Shown piece after piece: positions 28,751 to 32,645 of a stretch of 32,645 bases of DNA. The stretch's first letter is position 1; each line of letters opens with the position of its first letter. Origin of the DNA: Treponema sp. (GTDB lineage: Bacteria; Spirochaetota; Spirochaetia; Treponematales; Breznakiellaceae); assembly GCA_031268245.1 (NCBI GenBank), contig JAIRXN010000122.1, positions 1 to 32,645 of the forward strand, in the 5' to 3' direction. The position numbers and the translations under genes are program-made. The notes beneath the pieces were generated by a model. The model was not told the DNA's origin. It searched no databases and saw only the letters and a program-made list of their open reading frames with translations.

Positions 28751-29698
28751 ATGAATAACAATTTATTGGAAATATTGAGAATTGGAATATTTTATGATGG
28801 ATACTATTTTTATAAAATAAGTAATTATTATAAGTATGAACATGAAAAAAAATCGCGGATAAGCATAAGCGGTCTCCATGAATTTATACGGAACGAAGTA
28901 GCAAGTCTGACAGATACGGATATGCGCCAGTGTCAGATTATCGATGCGCATTATTTTAAGGGCCGGTCTTCCGCAAGAGAGCTGGGAGAAAAGGTGCAGA
29001 GCGAACGCATTTTTGAAGATATTCTTATGCGGGAAAATATTGTAAGCCACTATCTGCCCCTCCGTTATGGAGATAATAATATTCCCCAGGAGAAGGGGAT
29101 AGACGTATGGCTTGCCCTGGAAGCGTATGAGCTTGCCATTTACAAACATTTTGATATTCTTGTTTTGGTTGCCGGAGACGGGGACTATGTTCCGCTGGTA
29201 CGGAAACTGCATACCCAGGGCACACAGGTTATGTTAATCTGCTGGGATTTTACCTACCACAACGAAAATGGCGACATTGTCGAGACAAAAACTTCCAGAC
29301 AGCTTCTTGATGAAGTGTTTTATCCGGTACAGATGCATCAGAGAATCGATCAAAATGGCAGTGATTTTATTAAAAAATTGTTTGTGTATGACAGAAATAA
29401 TGTTGTATTCCAAAATGCCGAATTCCCAAAAAACGGAATCCTGCCTTTTATTCCGGACGATGAAAAGCCGATGGAATATGAATCCGTCATTTTCAGCATC
29501 AATAAAAACGGCTTTGGTTTTATTAAAGACGACGAAAAAAATAACGTATTCTTCCATTACAGTACCGTTACAAACCGGGAGTATGAAGAACTCCAGGCAG
29601 GCATGCGGGTAAAATACAGTGTGGAAGGGGACGAGGAGCGGAGCAAAAGGGAAGCCGCCCCCCGTTTCCGGGCCTGCAAGGTAACGGTTATCGAATAG
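28751..29698 (+). CDS. NYN-domain nuclease fused to a cold-shock-like domain
   Basis: This 315-residue protein has a PIN-like NYN domain (LabA/DUF88 type, about 8-185): IGIFYDGYYFY carries the first acidic residue, KGIDVWLALEAYELA the second, and DILVLVAGDGDYVPLVRKLHTQGTQV the conserved GDGD. These acidic residues form a metal site for RNA cleavage in the family. Residues about 243-315 resemble a cold-shock OB fold with NGFGFI (RNP1-like) and NVFFHYS (RNP2-like), ending RFRACKVTVIE. The fusion suggests cleavage of bound single-stranded RNA. The first 150 bases are noticeably AT-richer than the surroundings. Targets are unknown. Confidence 0.85.
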   Translation: MNNNLLEILRIGIFYDGYYFYKISNYYKYEHEKKSRISISGLHEFIRNEVASLTDTDMRQCQIIDAHYFKGRSSARELGEKVQSERIFEDILMRENIVSHYLPLRYGDNNIPQEKGIDVWLALEAYELAIYKHFDILVLVAGDGDYVPLVRKLHTQGTQVMLICWDFTYHNENGDIVETKTSRQLLDEVFYPVQMHQRIDQNGSDFIKKLFVYDRNNVVFQNAEFPKNGILPFIPDDEKPMEYESVIFSINKNGFGFIKDDEKNNVFFHYSTVTNREYEELQAGMRVKYSVEGDEERSKREAAPRFRACKVTVIE

Positions 29699-29732
29699 AA
29701 ATTCCAAAACGAAAATTTTAGAATAACCTCAT

Positions 29733-29796
29733 TTTATCTAAATTTTACCGAATCATAACAAAACGCTAACAACCGAAGAGTAAAAGGAGATATCTC
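29733..29796 (+). promoter_or_regulatory. Candidate PhoP-type direct repeat array upstream of phnD
   Basis: TTTACC (29744-29749), ATAACA (29755-29760) and CTAACA (29766-29771) are spaced exactly 11 bases apart, and TTTATC (29733-29738) extends the register weakly. This resembles the TTAACA repeats bound by PhoP in Gram-positive bacteria. A 10-bp palindrome GAGATATCTC follows at 29787-29796. Recognition by a phosphate regulator is inferred, not shown. Confidence 0.35.
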
Positions 29797-29814
29797 AAGT
29801 TCAAGGAGCGTTTG

Positions 29815-30765
29815 ATGAACGGTTTAAAACTGAAAAATGCGGTAATGGGAATGCTGGTGTTTCTTGCGGTCATCGCGGGAACGGGCAGCCTCTATGCGAG
29901 GGGACAGGGGGCAAAAAGTCCCGCCTCTTCGGCGCCTCCGGGCTGGCCGCAGGAGTTGGTGATGTGCTACCTCCCCAACGAGGCTACCGAGGAATTCGCG
30001 GAGTACCGTAGCGGTGTCCAGAATGACCTCAGCGCCGCCCTGGGGATCAGGGTAACGGAGATCAATGCCGCGGACTATAACGCCGTGGTGGAAGCTATGC
30101 GGACCGGCCATGCGGATATTGCCTCCTTTGGCCCGGTTACTTACGTACAGGCTGTGGAACGGGCAGGGGTGGAAGCGATGGTTATCGTGGCGCCTTTCGG
30201 GGACAAGAGCCAGGCAGGGTATACTTCCAAGATTATCGTGAAGGCCGGGAGCCCCATTAAAACCCTCCAGGATCTCCGGGGGAAGACATTTGCCTTTGTG
30301 GACCCCGCTTCAACTTCGGGCAACTATGTGCCAACCCTGGAACTGATGAATGCCTTCGGCATGACCAACGAGGACTTCCATACCAATGGAAGGTTCTTTT
30401 CTTCCGTCAGCTTTTCCGGGCGGCATCAAAACGGACTCCAGGCAGTGATCAACGGCGATGTTGACGCTGCGCCGGTGGCATCCGACATCCTGGAGGGGGA
30501 ACTCGCATCAGGGAGGGTTAAGGAAAGCGACTTTGTGGTGATCCACCAGTCCCCCATGATCCCCAACGCCCCAATCTCAATTAGAAAGGAACTACCTGCG
30601 GATTTAAAGGTAAAAGTCAAACAGTTCTTCCTGGAGTATAAAAACCCCGACTACTTCCAGTTCATGCTCGGCTGGCCGCCTGAGCGGGAACCGGAATTTG
30701 TGGAAGCCAATGACCGTGACCTGGACTATGTCCGTGACCTGATGGAAAAAGTGATTCCCAAATAA
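29815..30765 (+). CDS. phnD: Phosphate/phosphite/phosphonate-binding protein of ABC transporter
   Basis: The start is ATG 29815, six bases after AAGGAG; a TTG three bases upstream is the alternative. The 316-residue protein has a signal peptide (MNGLKLKNAV to SLYA) and belongs to the PhnD/PtxB periplasmic binding family. Visible features are YLPNEATEEFAEYRSGVQNDLSAALG, MRTGHADIASFGPVTYVQA, and LQDLRGKTFAFVDPASTSGNYVP, where Ser/Thr and backbone groups hold the oxyanion. It is the first gene of a phnDCE-type operon. No C-P lyase, phosphite dehydrogenase or phosphonatase gene is visible, so the substrate remains open. Confidence 0.92.
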   Translation: MNGLKLKNAVMGMLVFLAVIAGTGSLYARGQGAKSPASSAPPGWPQELVMCYLPNEATEEFAEYRSGVQNDLSAALGIRVTEINAADYNAVVEAMRTGHADIASFGPVTYVQAVERAGVEAMVIVAPFGDKSQAGYTSKIIVKAGSPIKTLQDLRGKTFAFVDPASTSGNYVPTLELMNAFGMTNEDFHTNGRFFSSVSFSGRHQNGLQAVINGDVDAAPVASDILEGELASGRVKESDFVVIHQSPMIPNAPISIRKELPADLKVKVKQFFLEYKNPDYFQFMLGWPPEREPEFVEANDRDLDYVRDLMEKVIPK

Positions 30766-31544
30766 TGGAATCAGTTATTGCAGTATGGGGTTTAAAAAAA
30801 ATATACCGGGGCTCGGAAAAACCCGCGGTCCGGGATTTGAACCTCACGGTGGAGAGGGGGGAGATGATCGGCGTCATCGGTCCTTCGGGGGCGGGAAAGT
30901 CTACCCTCCTGCGCTGCATCAATCATCTGGTCATCCCAACGGCGGGACGGATCTTTATCGAAGGAGAAGAAATTACCGGCGCTTCTCCGGGTATGGTACG
31001 GAAGCTCCGCCGCCGTCTGGGTATGGTGTTCCAGCACCACAACCTCGTGGCCCGCCTCACAGTGATGCAGAATGTGATGCACGGGAGGCTGGGGTATATG
31101 AACACCATGGACGGTGTTCTGGGCCGCTACAAGGAAGAGGACAAGCGGCGGGCCGTAACCACCCTCGAGCAGACCGGTCTTGGGGACTTCCTCTACCACC
31201 GGGCCGGAGAACTTTCCGGCGGCCAGCGCCAGCGGGTAGGAATTGTCCGGGCCCTGATGCAGGAACCATCGGTTCTGCTCTGCGATGAACCCATCGCCTC
31301 CCTGGATCCCGCCAGCGCCCAGGTGGTGATGGAACTGATCCGGGATGTCTGCCGCCGTCATAAAATCGCCTGTATCGTGAACCTCCACCAGGTCGATGCG
31401 GCCCTGAAATACGCGGACAGGATCATCGGCATGTTTGAGGGGGAGATCGTATACGACGGCCCCACCGCGGAACTTACCGGAACGATGATCGAAAAGATAT
31501 ACGGTAAGCCCATGTCGGAACTTATGATCAGCTCCGAGCGGTAG
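30765..31544 (+). CDS. phnC: Phosphonate-type ABC transporter ATP-binding protein
   Basis: This 259-residue ATPase powers the importer. It has Walker A GPSGAGKST (about 44-52), Q-loop MVFQHHNLVARLTVMQNV, signature LSGGQRQRVG, Walker B VLLCDEP and the switch His in NLHQVDAA. The MHGRLGYMNT and LGRYKEEDK segments are typical of PhnC. Its ATG shares one base with the phnD stop (TAATG), so translation is coupled. Confidence 0.95.
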   Translation: MESVIAVWGLKKIYRGSEKPAVRDLNLTVERGEMIGVIGPSGAGKSTLLRCINHLVIPTAGRIFIEGEEITGASPGMVRKLRRRLGMVFQHHNLVARLTVMQNVMHGRLGYMNTMDGVLGRYKEEDKRRAVTTLEQTGLGDFLYHRAGELSGGQRQRVGIVRALMQEPSVLLCDEPIASLDPASAQVVMELIRDVCRRHKIACIVNLHQVDAALKYADRIIGMFEGEIVYDGPTAELTGTMIEKIYGKPMSELMISSER

Positions 31545-31555
31545 GAGATGAACGT

Positions 31556-32389
31556 ATGACAGATCTGCGCGGAACAGAGCTTGTTAAGGAAAGTGGAACG
31601 GCAGGAAAAATGCGCCTGGCATCCCGGGAAAGCCTTCGGGCCTCGGTGGTTTTTTTGATCGTCCTCCTCCTTCTCTTCGGCCTCTCCACAGGCTTTACCC
31701 GGTTTAACCCTGTCGCCGTCCTGTTTTCACAAGGGGAATTCTGGAACTTCATCTTCGCCGATTTTGTTCCTCCGTCTATGGGAAGGCTTGAGTCCCTGTT
31801 CCGGGCGGTGATGCAGACCGCCTACATGGCCCTGGCGGCCACGGGGATCTCGGCGATTGCGGCCTTTTTTCTAAGTTTTCTGGGAACCCCGGCAATAACC
31901 CGTTCGGTTTTGATCAATTCGGCAGTCCGGACCTTTGCTTCGATTCTCCGAAACATTCCTACCCTGGTATGGGCCTTTATTCTGGTCGCGGCCTTCGGCA
32001 TAGGGACCGTGGTAGGCGTCCTGTCCCTGATCATCGGTACTACCGGGTACCTCACCAGGTTTTTCATCGAGATCTTGGATGAGGCCGCTGAGGAAACCAT
32101 GGAACCCCTGCTGGCCGCCGGGGCCCCCATGCCCTCCATTGTAACCCAGTCCCTGCTGCCCGGGGCAATGCCGGGTTTTATCGCATGGATCCTCTACTGC
32201 GTGGAACTGAACATCCGGGCCTCCACGATCCTCGGCATGGTTGGGGCCGGCGGCATCGGACTCCTGCTTATGGGTTACATCAAACAGTTTAACTACGCCG
32301 CAGCGTCTACCGCGATTATCGCCGTGGCGATCATCATCATCGGGGTAAACCTGCTTACCAATTACCTGCGAAAACTGATTATGAGGTGA
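31556..32389 (+). CDS. phnE: Phosphonate-type ABC transporter permease
   Basis: This 277-residue membrane subunit follows phnC by 11 bases, with AGGAG eight bases before its ATG. It has about six hydrophobic segments; PPSMGRLESLFRAVMQTAYMALAATGISA and ILRNIPTLVWAFI are PhnE-like, and the EAA loop is DEAAEETMEPLLAAGAPMPSIVTQSLLPGAMPG. A single permease is present, so it probably works as a homodimer. The stop codon TGA runs into the hairpin at 32388. Confidence 0.94.
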   Translation: MTDLRGTELVKESGTAGKMRLASRESLRASVVFLIVLLLLFGLSTGFTRFNPVAVLFSQGEFWNFIFADFVPPSMGRLESLFRAVMQTAYMALAATGISAIAAFFLSFLGTPAITRSVLINSAVRTFASILRNIPTLVWAFILVAAFGIGTVVGVLSLIIGTTGYLTRFFIEILDEAAEETMEPLLAAGAPMPSIVTQSLLPGAMPGFIAWILYCVELNIRASTILGMVGAGGIGLLLMGYIKQFNYAAASTAIIAVAIIIIGVNLLTNYLRKLIMR

Positions 32390-32503
32390 GCTTGTTCCAA
32401 AACCCGGTTAGTTTCGGAACAAGCTCTTGGAAAAACCGGCAAAGGCCCGGTTTTTCCACTAAATTCAAGGTAGCTGTTCCAAAAACTGAAGTTTTGGAAC
32501 AGC
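32388..32503. repeat. Three-hairpin palindromic element, copy 2
   Basis: A': GAGCTTGTTCC (32388-32398) with GGAACAAGCTC (32416-32426), continued by AAAC/GTTT after one mismatch. B': TGGAAAAACCGG (32428-32439) with CCGGTTTTTCCA (32447-32458), perfect 12 bp. C': GCTGTTCC (32473-32480) with GGAACAGC (32496-32503) and an inner AAAAC/GTTTT. The order matches 13545-13661. It lies between convergent phnE and the LacI-type gene and overlaps the phnE stop codon. Confidence 0.85.
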
Positions 32504-32532
32504 CTCAGGTAGAAAGCAATATGAAGCGTTCC

Positions 32533-32645
32533 CTAAGCCCTCATCCGGCCGGAAGAACCCCTCTTAATCAGCCTGCCCGGAATGATCACTTCCCTGGGCT
32601 TGCTCTTGTCGTCCGAGAGCATCCTTTTCAGGAGAAAGTCGGCGA
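32533..32645 (-). CDS. LacI-family transcriptional regulator, C-terminal end only
   Basis: The minus-strand frame enters from the right edge and ends at TAG (32535-32533), giving 37 residues. ADFLLKRMLSD and REVIIPGRLIKRGSS match the C-terminal LL-x-R and (R/P)-x-V-x-(L/I)-P-x-x-L-x-x-R-x-S pattern of LacI/GalR sensor domains. The DNA-binding part lies outside the window, so the target cannot be judged. Confidence 0.75.
   Translation of the reverse strand, partial: ADFLLKRMLSDDKSKPREVIIPGRLIKRGSSGRMRA

Overview
The window looks like chromosomal DNA from a termite-gut-type Treponema (spirochaete) of roughly 50% GC. This is an inference from gene content: an ISGNTA-type beta-helix surface protein, spirochaete-style lipoproteins, a FlgM-like anti-sigma factor, a cyclophilin-FKBP fusion, PilZ and HDOD signalling proteins, and many carbohydrate and oxyanion transporters. 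No phage, plasmid, transposase or CRISPR genes are visible. The left edge cuts a beta-helix protein gene and the right edge cuts a LacI-family regulator gene.

Layout, left to right. (1) 1-4146: the 3' end of the beta-helix gene, an inverted-repeat intergenic region, then a minus-strand sugar ABC transporter operon (lipoprotein binding protein, two permeases, no ATPase). (2) 4287-9420: minus-strand housekeeping genes. These are lspA, a small membrane protein, mtnA and mtnP (first steps of methylthioadenosine salvage), preceded by a NIF3-family protein and a membrane-anchored alpha/beta-hydrolase-like protein. (3) 9586-16034: a GHKL-HDOD fusion regulator, a divergent iron-ADH homologue without its metal ligands, flgM and rsmI, a membrane protein with duplicated zinc ribbons, a PilZ protein, and the lipoprotein flavin transferase ApbE. 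(4) 16047-19275: a cyclophilin-FKBP isomerase and a large treponemal protein of unknown function whose linker carries an in-frame palindromic insertion. (5) 19583-24632: an AraC regulator, a GPH sugar symporter and a GH2 beta-galactosidase, forming a compact galactoside uptake and cleavage locus. (6) 24672-28716: the conserved SRP RNA-dnaX-ybaB-recR block on the minus strand with dinB divergent from it. (7) 28751-32389: a NYN nuclease fused to a cold-shock domain, then a phnDCE-type phosphate/phosphonate transporter.

Two genome-scale themes stand out. First, hairpin elements of related design recur: one at 11081-11119, a three-hairpin group at 13545-13661 and another at 32388-32503. Their stems differ in sequence but remain paired. 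Separate structured elements lie at 18496-18632 (inside a gene) and 19274-19373. Second, several operon-leading genes have a good -10 box only about 6-10 bases before the start codon and little or no Shine-Dalgarno sequence (rsmI, PilZ, apbE, cyclophilin-FKBP, dinB, NYN-CSD). This suggests leaderless or nearly leaderless mRNAs, while operon-internal genes often carry strong AGGAG-type sites.
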